From: Aestuariivivens sediminicola
GTDB taxonomy: Bacteria; Bacteroidota; Bacteroidia; Flavobacteriales; Flavobacteriaceae
Reading direction: 5' to 3'
DNA length: 64,000 nt
Assembly (NCBI RefSeq): GCF_022662015.1
Contig: NZ_JAKMCM010000001.1
Span: forward strand, 620,001-684,000
The notes beneath the pieces were generated by a model that made no database searches, was not told the origin of the DNA, and worked only from the letters and a program-made list of their open reading frames with translations. The translations under genes and the position numbers were made by a program. This document shows, piece by piece, positions 37,550-45,887 of this stretch (positions within the stretch are counted from its first letter, which is position 1; the number at the start of each line of letters is the position of its first letter).

Positions 37550-38269
37550 GTGAAGTACAGCGAGGACCATTTCCTATCCGGACACGTATTGCTTATTGAT
37601 AAGCCTTTAGAATGGACCTCGTTTCAGGTGGTCAACAAAATTCGCTGGGAAATCAGACACCAGTTCAACTTGAAAAAAATTAAGGTTGGACATGCAGGGA
37701 CCTTAGATCCTTTGGCCACTGGACTCCTCCTGATATGTACTGGAAAAATGACAAAAAACATCAATACCTATCAGGCACAAACGAAGGAATATACCGGCAC
37801 GATTACTATAGGACATACGACACCATCTTTCGATTTGGAAACAGCCATCACTAAAAGCTTTCCCATCTCCCATATTGATGAGCAACTCATTCATGCCACT
37901 GCCAAGACCTTTTTAGGCGACATCGAACAATACCCTCCGTTGTTTTCAGCGGTAAAAAAAGACGGCAAGCGATTGTACGAATTCGCACGAGCGGGCGAGG
38001 CCGTGTCTGTTGAAGCCCGGAAGGTAACCATTTCGGAATTCGAAATTCTTAAAATTGATATGCCATCTGAGGCCGATAATGCTTCCATAAATGTTGATTT
38101 TAGAGTGGTCTGCAGTAAAGGGACCTACATTCGATCTCTAGCCAATGACTTTGGCAAGGCCTTGGATTCAGGCGCCTATTTATCGGCTCTGAGGCGCACG
38201 AAAATTGGAGACTTCACAGTAGATGATGCCATAACGATCGAGGCCTTCGTAGATGCCCTAAAAGACTAA
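37550..38269 (+). CDS. truB: tRNA pseudouridine-55 synthase
   Basis: This enzyme makes pseudouridine 55 in the T-loop of tRNAs. It has 239 residues, starting at GTG 37550 (no ATG is in frame upstream). The catalytic motif KVGHAGTLDPLATG is at about 45-58 with nucleophile Asp53; LLLIDKPLEWTS and KGTYIRSLANDFG are also present. It lies 10 bases after uppP. Confidence 0.94.
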   Translation: MKYSEDHFLSGHVLLIDKPLEWTSFQVVNKIRWEIRHQFNLKKIKVGHAGTLDPLATGLLLICTGKMTKNINTYQAQTKEYTGTITIGHTTPSFDLETAITKSFPISHIDEQLIHATAKTFLGDIEQYPPLFSAVKKDGKRLYEFARAGEAVSVEARKVTISEFEILKIDMPSEADNASINVDFRVVCSKGTYIRSLANDFGKALDSGAYLSALRRTKIGDFTVDDAITIEAFVDALKD

Positions 38270-38322
38270 ACTGCATTATTTTACGTATATTGGCTTACCA
38301 AACCAAATCAAAATAAGACGAT

Positions 38323-39039
38323 TTGCACCTAACAGATCAACATAAAGCCCTACTTATAACGTTTCTTCTTTCCGGAACCGTTGTCCTTTCCGTATTTAAT
38401 TTGAGCCTGAGAAAACAAAGTGCACGTGTTGCTGAAAGTTATTACATGCTTGAACCGGAAGAAGAGCTTACGGAAGAGGAAATTAAAATTCTGGAAGCCC
38501 TTGAACGACTCAATGCCTCGAAAGCAGAAACAAATCAGGCCTTCAATGAATCCCAACAAAGCAAACAATTTGCACAGGCCTATAAACCCATAGCTCCACC
38601 TGAAGATTATGTTCCTAAAACCACCGGGTATGTGGATGGTCCCAATACAGCGGCTAAACATTATGAGGAAACCGAGGTCGAAAAAATAAATGATGATGAC
38701 ATTTCTAAATTCAGCAAGGTAAACGAGCTTTTAAAACAGCAGCAAGATGAAGGAAACAATGCGAAAAGCACCATAAGTTTTTCATTAAAAGGCCGCAGTA
38801 AGGTCTATATTCCCATACCGGTTTATTTATGTGAAGTCGATGGAAAAATTGTAATTAACATAACCGTGAACGCCGAAGGGAATGTTACGGATACCTATGT
38901 TAATTCATCCTCAAATTCGAGTAACCAGTGTTTAATAGAACACGCTTTGGAGTATGCCAGGGAATCGATGTTCAGCCCCGATCCGAGTACACCTTCCCAG
39001 ATCGGTTCAATTACGTTCTATTTTATTGGCAAAAACTAG
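38323..39039 (+). CDS. TonB-like energy-transducer protein (TTG start)
   Basis: This is a 238-residue protein anchored by one N-terminal helix (about 9-26), then an acidic, coiled-coil-prone stalk (EEELTEEEIKILEALERL at about 47-63), a proline-rich stretch, and a C-terminal TonB-like domain (about 155-238: PVYLCEVDGKIVINITVNAEG then IGSITFYF). The start is TTG at 38323, with an in-frame stop three codons upstream. It probably couples to an outer-membrane transporter, but no ExbBD is nearby. Ends overlap the thioredoxin-like gene by 17 bases. Confidence 0.6.
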   Translation: MHLTDQHKALLITFLLSGTVVLSVFNLSLRKQSARVAESYYMLEPEEELTEEEIKILEALERLNASKAETNQAFNESQQSKQFAQAYKPIAPPEDYVPKTTGYVDGPNTAAKHYEETEVEKINDDDISKFSKVNELLKQQQDEGNNAKSTISFSLKGRSKVYIPIPVYLCEVDGKIVINITVNAEGNVTDTYVNSSSNSSNQCLIEHALEYARESMFSPDPSTPSQIGSITFYFIGKN

Positions 39040-39640
39040 GTGTTGAATCACAGAGCATCTGGGTAATATCCTCGATAATATTTTGACCCTTATTATTGTT
39101 ATACCAGTGCTGTAAATCCGCTTTAAATTCAGGAGTTAACTCCCCATTTTCAGATATAAACCTGTTCACATAGTAGGACGCTTCACTCGGCCTTGGTCCA
39201 AAGGTATTTAACACTTCACCTGACAGATCATCGATCATAATGAGTTTAGGGATTGCGCGCTTACCATAGGTCAGAAAGGCATCCATAAGTTCAGGATTTT
39301 CATCTCTTAAAACGAGTCGTAAATCAATAGTGTCGCTTAAATCGGCAATGGCATTCAGAACGGGGATGACGTGGGCAGAATCCGGACACCAGCTTTCAGC
39401 GATAACCAGCCAGGTCACTTTTTCTCTGAACGATTGGATACGTTTCGCAGTTTTCCCTGAAAGTTTAATTTTCTTATCCCAACGTTTCATTCGGCTATAG
39501 TTCAGCTTGGTTTGTTGGATATTGATCTCGGTTTTCTCATCTCCCGTCGTTGACTGTTCATCTGCTAATTGACCGACTAACTCGCGGTACGCCTTATAAG
39601 ACATACTCTTGCTTAAACTTTTTGCTAATAGCGTATCCAT
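39023..39640 (-). CDS. Thioredoxin-family protein with CPDS motif
   Basis: This is a 205-residue cytosolic thioredoxin-fold protein with no signal peptide. The active-site region is SWCPDS (Trp84-Cys85-Pro-Asp-Ser88): the second cysteine is serine. It may therefore form mixed disulfides or trap glutathione rather than reduce disulfides fully. The start is a clear ATG. Close relatives in Bacteroidota are annotated only as thioredoxin family. Confidence 0.7.
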   Translation of the reverse strand: MDTLLAKSLSKSMSYKAYRELVGQLADEQSTTGDEKTEINIQQTKLNYSRMKRWDKKIKLSGKTAKRIQSFREKVTWLVIAESWCPDSAHVIPVLNAIADLSDTIDLRLVLRDENPELMDAFLTYGKRAIPKLIMIDDLSGEVLNTFGPRPSEASYYVNRFISENGELTPEFKADLQHWYNNNKGQNIIEDITQMLCDSTPSFCQ

Positions 39641-39734
39641 TTTTCTGTTTTATCAATATGGACAAATTTAATATCTTGCCCTAACGAATAAGATGATATT
39701 TGTCATGCTTTAGACATTTACCTTGCGAGATACT

Positions 39735-40307
39735 ATGAATACAAAACACAAATGTGCCTGGTGCATTGGAGATCCCTTGTATGAAACCTACCATGACACA
39801 GAATGGGGCGTTCCGCTCTATGATGATAGGAAGTTATTTGAATTTTTAACGTTGGAGACCTTTCAGGCTGGTTTGAGTTGGATAACCGTATTGCGAAAAC
39901 GCGATAATTTCAGAAAGGCTTTTGATGCGTTCAATTATAAAAAAATAGCCGAATACGAGCAGCCCAAAATAGATGCTTTATTACAAAATGCCGATATAAT
40001 AAGGAATAAACTAAAAATAAATGCGGCTATAACCAATGCGAGAGCCTTTATGAAAATTCAGGAGGATTTCGGTAGTTTTAGTACCTATATTTGGGGGTTC
40101 GTTGATGGTAAGCCTATTAAAAATGAATTTAAAAGTCATAAAGAGATACCGGCCAACACCCCTTTAAGCGATACCATAAGTAAGGATTTAAAACAACGCG
40201 GATTTAAATTTGTAGGTACGACAGTAGTTTATGCCCACATGCAGGCAACGGGTATGGTGAACGATCATGAAATTGACTGCTTTAGATATCATGAAGTACA
40301 GGTATAA
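39735..40307 (+). CDS. tag: DNA-3-methyladenine glycosylase I
   Basis: This base-excision-repair glycosylase removes 3-methyladenine. It has 190 residues from ATG 39735; a TTG 12 bases earlier is less likely. The N-terminal KCAWCIGDPLYETYHDTEWG and the LTLETFQAGLSW stretch match TagI, including the zinc-site cysteine and histidine and the conserved glutamate and tryptophan. The C-terminal GTTVVYAHMQATGMVNDH closes the zinc site. Confidence 0.92.
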   Translation: MNTKHKCAWCIGDPLYETYHDTEWGVPLYDDRKLFEFLTLETFQAGLSWITVLRKRDNFRKAFDAFNYKKIAEYEQPKIDALLQNADIIRNKLKINAAITNARAFMKIQEDFGSFSTYIWGFVDGKPIKNEFKSHKEIPANTPLSDTISKDLKQRGFKFVGTTVVYAHMQATGMVNDHEIDCFRYHEVQV

Positions 40308-40878
40308 AATTTTTATCGTCCTGCTGCTCTGGTTCCAATACAGCGTGCAGGCACAGACCAAAAGAGAATATGAAGTTCGGATAGATGCAACAGCATTTCC
40401 TGATACTGCCATGGCCTTATTGAGAGCAATACCTCTAAAGGAGAAACGCCTAAAATATTTTAAAGAAACCAATCATGATAAGGTAAGTTACGAAGCCAAG
40501 TTTAAATTTAATAGAAAACGATACAGTGTTGAGTTTAATGAAGCCGGTCAATTGGAAGACATAGAAATCACCATAAAAAAATCAGAGATTCCCGAGACTG
40601 CCTTAACTGCCATTGAACAGTATTTGAATGCGCACTGCGATTCGCACCATTTTATCAAAATACAAAAGCAATACCCCCAAAAAGAACCTTTTACGGCACA
40701 ACAAGTCCTGAAAAACGCATTGCAGAATAACAATAATGGGACTGTAAATTTTGAGATTGAAGTTGATATGATGACCAGAAAGAAACACACGGCCATGGAA
40801 TATTTATTTAACGCTAAGGGAAGTTTACTTTCTCAACGCATAATTGAGCCCGCTTCATATCAACATGTTCTATATTAA
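40291..40878 (+). CDS. Small secreted or periplasmic protein of unknown function
   Basis: This is a 195-residue protein with a Sec signal peptide (about 1-23: hydrophobic IFIVLLLWF then VQAQ). The mature part is basic, mixed alpha/beta, with no family I can name. The start is ATG 40291, overlapping the tag stop by 17 bases. The next gene overlaps this one by 14 bases, so the three genes look co-transcribed. Confidence 0.45.
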   Translation: MKYRYKIFIVLLLWFQYSVQAQTKREYEVRIDATAFPDTAMALLRAIPLKEKRLKYFKETNHDKVSYEAKFKFNRKRYSVEFNEAGQLEDIEITIKKSEIPETALTAIEQYLNAHCDSHHFIKIQKQYPQKEPFTAQQVLKNALQNNNNGTVNFEIEVDMMTRKKHTAMEYLFNAKGSLLSQRIIEPASYQHVLY

Positions 40879-41542
40879 ATTTTATCCCTTCCTAATCCTG
40901 TTTCTTTATTCTTGTTTAGGCTTTTCACAAGACAACTTTTCACTCTTTTCAGAGCCATCAGTAGCGCTTAATTACGGGGCTTCAAACCGCTACAAGGGTC
41001 ATTTCTCCTTTAAAGGAAGGGAATACTTATATAATGAGTCTCAGTTTTTTTTAAAGCAGCGCCAATTAGAAATTAATCATTTCTCAACATGGTCATTCCC
41101 CAGGGGGCAGAACATAAGTGTTGGTGTTCTTTTTAGGAATAGATCTTGGTTTGAGGCGTCGAGCAATGAGGTACGATTAACTGGACAATTCGGTACCAAG
41201 AGCATGCTGAATCATCTGAGAATAGGGCATCGGTTTCGTTTTGAAACGCGGTTTTTTGACACCATTACCATCTTGCGATTGCGTCATCGATTTGCCATTG
41301 ATTTCGCACTGAACGGAGAAAAACTCGATATTGGTGAAGCCTATTTAATAGCCACAACCGAATTTTTATGGAGCCTGTCGCCCGAAGCTCCTCTTGTTGA
41401 CAATCGTACGGGTGTTTATTTGGGATGGTACAAAACCATACAAATGAAACTGCAAATAGGACTTGAACATCAATTAAATGGCCTGAACCAACAGCTCACG
41501 CATAGCTTATATGTTTTGCCAATGGTTATATTTAATCTGTAA
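40865..41542 (+). CDS. DUF2490-like outer-membrane beta-barrel
   Basis: This protein of about 225 residues has a signal peptide (MFYIKFYPFLILFLYSCLGFSQ), then repeated amphipathic beta-strands: FSTWSFPRGQNISVGVLF, HRFRFETRFF, LRLRHRFAIDFAL and VYLGWYK. It ends in a hydrophobic FNL-type C-terminus. It looks like the DUF2490 family of small outer-membrane barrels, whose function is unknown. Start ATG 40865; overlaps the preceding secreted-protein gene by 14 bases. Confidence 0.55.
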   Translation: MFYIKFYPFLILFLYSCLGFSQDNFSLFSEPSVALNYGASNRYKGHFSFKGREYLYNESQFFLKQRQLEINHFSTWSFPRGQNISVGVLFRNRSWFEASSNEVRLTGQFGTKSMLNHLRIGHRFRFETRFFDTITILRLRHRFAIDFALNGEKLDIGEAYLIATTEFLWSLSPEAPLVDNRTGVYLGWYKTIQMKLQIGLEHQLNGLNQQLTHSLYVLPMVIFNL

Positions 41543-41614
41543 TAAACGCTCTGAAATCCTGGTCTCGAGAGCGTAATGTTAGTCTCCTAAACCATCTTTC
41601 AGCACGGGATACCC

Positions 41615-42730
41615 CTATTTTATCACAACTGTTTTGTTCGAGGAGGCACTTTTAATGGCGGCGTCCAAAATTTCCATGACGATCATATTATTTTCAAGTG
41701 AGGACAAATCATATGGCGGGAGTTGCATGTCGTCTCGTATGACCGCCTTTAAAAATGAGAAGGGATCATGGTATGGCTTTGGGCGGTCCTCCAGTCTATG
41801 GGACTCCTGTTCGAATCCGTCATAACCTTTTGAGTACCGCACTCGAAGATCGTATTTATTATCGGCATATATCACACCTTCCACCCCGTAAATTTCCATA
41901 TCCTTCCGTCCGATTGGCCAATTCCATGAGGGCTGGATGATCGCATTACCATGATCGTAGGTCAACAGGATAATGGCCTCGTCATCAACCTTGGGATTGT
42001 TTTCAGCCTGCAGTTGCTGGGTTATCGCTGTAACTGTATTTGGCTTGGCCCCGTCCATCAACCAGGTGAGCAGATTGGCTCCATAACATCCAAAATCGGT
42101 AATCGCCCCGCCGCCATTCAGAGTCGGATCGGTTAACCAGTTCAGAAATTCCTTATTTACACCAATCTTTTTTGGCCCCTTATGTCCATCCCTAACAATA
42201 ACTTTGCGCAATTCCCCTATGGTATTCTCCTTCAATAGTTGATACGCCTTATGGTTGGTCGGGTACCAGGTGGTTTCATAATTGGTAAGTAATTTAATTT
42301 GATGCTTCTTCGCCAGTTTTTCCATGCTTTCGGCATGTTTTAAGCTTACCGCCAATGGTTTTTCAACCATGACATGCACACCCTTCGGAGCACATACTTC
42401 AACGATCTGTTTGTGGTCGAATATGGAACCAAAAGCCGTCACAACTTCGGGTTTTACCTCCAAAATCATCTGCTCCAAGGTGTCATAGACCAAAGTCATA
42501 GGGTAGCCATAGTGTTCGGAGTACCGTTTGGCCAGGGCTTTATCGGTTTCGACAATACCCACAATTTCAATGTCTTTTCGTTCCATTCCCGAAAGCAGGC
42601 CGTGCACATGTGAGTGACTCAGCCCTGCTATTCCTATTTTCAAAGGAGAATCCTGAGCATATCCATGGAAACAGAAAAGTAGCATGTAGCATAACATGCC
42701 CGCATTTTTTATCATCTTTGAAAGTGTCAT
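41615..42730 (-). CDS. Periplasmic Gfo/Idh/MocA-family oxidoreductase
   Basis: This is a 371-residue dehydrogenase with a Sec signal peptide (about 1-25, ending YAQ), so it is probably exported. The Rossmann opening LKIGIAGLSHSHVHGL and the family motif EKPLAVSLKHAE near 140 are clear. Gfo/Idh enzymes oxidise or reduce sugars and inositols with NAD(P). Secreted versions occur in polysaccharide loci, and the GH16 gene next to it suggests a carbohydrate role. Substrate unknown. Confidence 0.82.
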   Translation of the reverse strand: MTLSKMIKNAGMLCYMLLFCFHGYAQDSPLKIGIAGLSHSHVHGLLSGMERKDIEIVGIVETDKALAKRYSEHYGYPMTLVYDTLEQMILEVKPEVVTAFGSIFDHKQIVEVCAPKGVHVMVEKPLAVSLKHAESMEKLAKKHQIKLLTNYETTWYPTNHKAYQLLKENTIGELRKVIVRDGHKGPKKIGVNKEFLNWLTDPTLNGGGAITDFGCYGANLLTWLMDGAKPNTVTAITQQLQAENNPKVDDEAIILLTYDHGNAIIQPSWNWPIGRKDMEIYGVEGVIYADNKYDLRVRYSKGYDGFEQESHRLEDRPKPYHDPFSFLKAVIRDDMQLPPYDLSSLENNMIVMEILDAAIKSASSNKTVVIK

Positions 42731-42799
42731 TGGTCAGTACTTTAAATTAAAAACAAGATCCCATTCTTCATGGTTTACGTCCGAGGTATTCAACCGATG

Positions 42800-43675
42800 T
42801 TATCCGTTTGAAAAAAGTCTGATATAGTCGATCTTCAAATAATTTGGCCATTTGGTATCGCCTTCCGGTGCCTCGGTACGCGTTCCATTGTTGAGCACAA
42901 TATACATGTTTTTTTGAGGCCATCCCGCTATTCCCTTTGCTTCCAGTCGGCGTACTTCTTTACCATCAATATACCAAATGGCATATTCCGAAGTCCATAA
43001 AAATCCATATACATGCCATTTATCGGCCTTAAATTTTTTATCAAATTCAGTTATAAAATAGGATGCCCATTTTTGATTCGGCCACGAATCATAGCATAAA
43101 TGCATCCCCATAAGGTCCGGACCGCGATCATTGCGGTGACCAAAATATTCAAACAGGTCCCACTCCGGACACCAGGACAGGTCTTCGGGAATTAACCATA
43201 CAGCCGGCCATACCTTTGTTCCCGTCGGAAATTGAGCCTTAAGTTCAAGATATCCCGTATTGAAAAACACTTTATGCATAGACATGACCCACCCCGAACT
43301 GTAAGCGAATGATCCTTCCGGACTGCTCCCCTTAATGTTTCGTTTTTGATTGCGTAATACTAAAAGACCATCTTCAATATAAACATCTTCAGGAGTGTAA
43401 TAGGCGTCATATTTCTCATTCAACAGATAGCGTCCATGAGCTCCGGGGACCATATCGCCGGAAAGCGTATCCTTCAGACCAATAGTCCAAAAGGTCTTAT
43501 CTAATTCTTGAAATGCATCTTCCCATTGTAAGCTGTAGCCAAGCTCACGGGCCTGATCAGGCAGGGCACCATCTGACCAATGAGCACCGGAAGGTTTAGC
43601 CTTACACCCCAATACCAGGCAAAGGCAATATATCGCGAGGAATGGTTTCAATGCCCCTAATCCTTGGCTACACAT
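42800..43675 (-). CDS. Glycoside hydrolase family 16 lipoprotein
   Basis: This is a 291-residue predicted surface lipoprotein (lipobox LVLGC with Cys24). The GH16 catalytic motif ExDxxE is Glu171, Asp173 and Glu176 in PEWDLFEYFG, with GYLELKAQFP just before and VYGFLWTSEYAIWYIDGKEV after, as in the jelly-roll fold. GH16 enzymes cleave beta-1,3/1,4-glucans, agar, porphyran or carrageenan; the substrate is not readable. Same strand as the Gfo/Idh gene, 69 bases apart, suggesting a mini carbohydrate locus. Confidence 0.85.
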   Translation of the reverse strand: MCSQGLGALKPFLAIYCLCLVLGCKAKPSGAHWSDGALPDQARELGYSLQWEDAFQELDKTFWTIGLKDTLSGDMVPGAHGRYLLNEKYDAYYTPEDVYIEDGLLVLRNQKRNIKGSSPEGSFAYSSGWVMSMHKVFFNTGYLELKAQFPTGTKVWPAVWLIPEDLSWCPEWDLFEYFGHRNDRGPDLMGMHLCYDSWPNQKWASYFITEFDKKFKADKWHVYGFLWTSEYAIWYIDGKEVRRLEAKGIAGWPQKNMYIVLNNGTRTEAPEGDTKWPNYLKIDYIRLFSNG

Positions 43676-43740
43676 GTCAAATGCATTTAATTATTTTGTA
43701 ACACGCCATAGTATTTATACCAAACACCCTATAACACCGC

Positions 43741-44364
43741 TTAAAGATATTCTAAAAAGGCCGCTCTCGAAATGTCTTCCGCACCCAAACGCTTAAGATG
43801 ACCGGTGTACACCTGACAATCAATCAGGTTATAATTCGAATTTCGAATAAAAGTAATAAAACCTACCTTACTGGCATTGTTTTCTAAAGCAAACATACTC
43901 TCACCACAAAACACCCCGTTGTTCAAATCGATACCATATAGTCCCCCGACCAGTGCGCTGTCTCTCCAGACCTCTATCGATTTGGCATAGCCTAAATCAT
44001 GGAGCCTGATGTAAGCCGCTATCATCTCGTTTGTAATCCAAGTCCCTTTCTGACCGCTGCGTTCGACTTTGGCACATTGCATGATAACCGCCCTGAAGGC
44101 TTTATTAACCGTTACCACCAGATCGGTTTGATTCAGAATTCGTCTCATACTCTTAGAGACCTTCAGATGTTCAGGGAACAGCACAAACCTTGGATCCGGA
44201 GACCACCATAATATAGGCTGTCGCGAATCGAACCAGGGAAATATGCCGGATTTGTAAGCCAGTAGTAATCGCTCCGTCGATAAATCGCCCCCTACAGCCA
44301 ATAAACCCTCGGAAGTCGCCTGATCAACCGGGGGAAACCATATGTCGTCGGTTAAATAATACAT
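43741..44364 (-). CDS. aat: Leucyl/phenylalanyl-tRNA-protein transferase
   Basis: This is an N-end-rule transferase of about 207 residues that adds Leu or Phe from tRNA to proteins with N-terminal basic residues for ClpS/ClpAP degradation. Family motifs: WFPPVDQATSEGLLAVGGDLSTERLLLAY, GIFPWFD and PILWWSPDPRF. ATG at 44364; a TTG at 44388 is a worse fit. The 30 bases before it hold a hairpin that may end the DUF3127 gene. Confidence 0.93.
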   Translation of the reverse strand: MYYLTDDIWFPPVDQATSEGLLAVGGDLSTERLLLAYKSGIFPWFDSRQPILWWSPDPRFVLFPEHLKVSKSMRRILNQTDLVVTVNKAFRAVIMQCAKVERSGQKGTWITNEMIAAYIRLHDLGYAKSIEVWRDSALVGGLYGIDLNNGVFCGESMFALENNASKVGFITFIRNSNYNLIDCQVYTGHLKRLGAEDISRAAFLEYL

Positions 44365-44376
44365 GGTATAAACATA

Positions 44377-44407
44377 AAAACCTCTCAATAGGTAATGAAA
44401 GGTTTTT
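44377..44407 (-). terminator. Possible terminator between DUF3127 and aat
   Basis: A seven-base A/T-rich inverted repeat with a loop of about 17 bases and T-runs on both strands. On the minus strand it follows the DUF3127 gene. Weak because the loop is long. Confidence 0.4.
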
Positions 44408-44487
44408 AAGCAAACCCTTCATCAACCCTCCCATTCCTGTTTTTGGAAAAGGATTTATGTGGCTCAGGGTATGCTATTTCTATGGGA

Positions 44488-44865
44488 TTAAAAAGGTAAA
44501 TCGTCGTGATCGTCCTCGTTTAGGTCACCGGCGGGTTCAAAGGCATCTGCCGGTGGAACGGGTGGTATATCATTCCCTAGGGCTTCCGGTTGTAAAGATT
44601 CTATTCTCCAGCCTTGAATACTGTTAAAATATTTCGTCTCGCCCTGAGGATTTACCCATTCCCTTCCTCTTAAATTAATACTGATCTTAACCTGTTGACC
44701 AACCTGATAGTTGTTTAAGAGTTCCGTTTTATCCTGTATGAATTCAACCAATACATGCTGAGGATATTGCTCTTCGGTCGTAACAACTATTTCTCTTTTT
44801 CTAAACCCATTTGAACCAAAGGTCTGGGTTTCACCAATCATTTTAATGCGTCCTTGAACTTCCAT
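44488..44865 (-). CDS. DUF3127 protein with an SSB-like acidic tip
   Basis: This is a 125-residue protein in the DUF3127 family with an OB-fold-like N-terminal part (about 1-90, basic, INLRGREWVNPQG). The C-terminus ends DHDDLPF, essentially the acidic tip that SSB proteins use to dock repair and replication partners; the true SSB in this window ends DDDLPF. This suggests a DNA-binding protein recruited to SSB partners. The match of the tip is seen; the role is inferred. Confidence 0.75.
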   Translation of the reverse strand: MEVQGRIKMIGETQTFGSNGFRKREIVVTTEEQYPQHVLVEFIQDKTELLNNYQVGQQVKISINLRGREWVNPQGETKYFNSIQGWRIESLQPEALGNDIPPVPPADAFEPAGDLNEDDHDDLPF

Positions 44866-44892
44866 TGTTTCTTATTTATATCTGTTATTTAA

Positions 44893-45768
44893 TTACTCAC
44901 TTAATAAAATATGCCAGGCACTCTTTACATCCCCGTAGCTTAAATACTTTTGTGCCAGTTTGTGCTTTTCCATGCGTGATGCTTGCCTGAGATGAGGATA
45001 ACGCTTTACTCTGTCATCAATAAAAGCGGCTACCTCGGCCTTAGTCGGTAAAGACTCGACATTGGCCAACATACCCAAATCGTTCCCCGTTAAAACGGTA
45101 CTGTGTTTAATATCTTCTGGCAAATTATCGACACCTATCCCTAATGTCGACAGCGGTTTGGGTACCTCAAAAAAGCCCATTTTTGCGCGGCTGTAATAAC
45201 TTCCCCCTGCTCTGGATACCAAATCCAGTTTTTCCTGGTTAATGGTTAAATCAGAGTTTAAAACCGTATTGTTTATATGAAACTTCAGCACTTCACAAAT
45301 AATTAAATTTCCAGCACCTCCCTCAGCCCCTAAATGAATGATATCATTAACTTTACACTCAAATTGCACGGGAGATTCTGCAACTCTGAAGGGTTTTACC
45401 ATTTCAGATGCCAGCATGGTAAATCCTGCTTTTTCAAATTCATTGACACCGCGGGGATATTCGGTACTGCTCAATGACATCTGCTGTACCATATCATAAC
45501 TAACCACATTGATAACGACCTCTCTAACAGCCTCGACATTGACAAGGGTGTGTTTCACCGTATTATCTCTCACACGGCGTGAAGGCGAAAAGACCAGCAC
45601 CGGCGGATTCGCACTAAAGACATTAAAAAAACTGAATGGGGAGAGGTTTGGATTACCCTCTTCATCCATAGTACTAGCAAAGGCTATAGGTCTTGGTGCA
45701 ACAGCACTTAACAAATAACTATGCACTTTTCTCGTTTCTAAAGTATTGGGATCGAATGATGTGATCAA
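44893..45768 (-). CDS. Flavin reductase / FMN-binding family protein
   Basis: This is a 291-residue flavoprotein of the flavin reductase-like (FMN-binding split barrel) family. The N-terminal HSYLLSAVAPRPIAFAST and FSFFNVFSANPPVLVFSPSRR are typical. The start is TTG, with an in-frame TGA just upstream, so no longer start exists; the encoded first residues MITSFDPN fit the family. Substrates are unknown. A TACTTTTG -7 box lies 17 bases upstream. Confidence 0.85.
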   Translation of the reverse strand: MITSFDPNTLETRKVHSYLLSAVAPRPIAFASTMDEEGNPNLSPFSFFNVFSANPPVLVFSPSRRVRDNTVKHTLVNVEAVREVVINVVSYDMVQQMSLSSTEYPRGVNEFEKAGFTMLASEMVKPFRVAESPVQFECKVNDIIHLGAEGGAGNLIICEVLKFHINNTVLNSDLTINQEKLDLVSRAGGSYYSRAKMGFFEVPKPLSTLGIGVDNLPEDIKHSTVLTGNDLGMLANVESLPTKAEVAAFIDDRVKRYPHLRQASRMEKHKLAQKYLSYGDVKSAWHILLSE

Positions 45769-45784
45769 CGGCTCTGAATTTCAA

Positions 45785-45792
45785 CAAAAGTA
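45785..45792 (-). promoter_or_regulatory. -7 box for the flavin reductase gene
   Basis: TACTTTTG on the minus strand fits TAnnTTTG perfectly, 16 bases before the TTG start. No clear -33 box. Confidence 0.45.
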
Positions 45793-45887
45793 ACCAATCT
45801 CCTATGGAACTAAAAACCGATTTACTAACATCTTGCACAATAATATTAACAGAATTGCATTATATTACAGGTTTATAATTCGTGTCC

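Noticed and set aside
41546-41574. Inverted repeat ACGCTCT/AGAGCGT after the beta-barrel gene
   Set aside because: Fifteen-base loop and no T-run, so a terminator is not convincing.
41809-41830. T-loop-like stretch (GTTCGAATCC) hinting at a tRNA
   Set aside because: It lies inside the Gfo/Idh coding sequence, and no matching acceptor, D or anticodon stems surround it.
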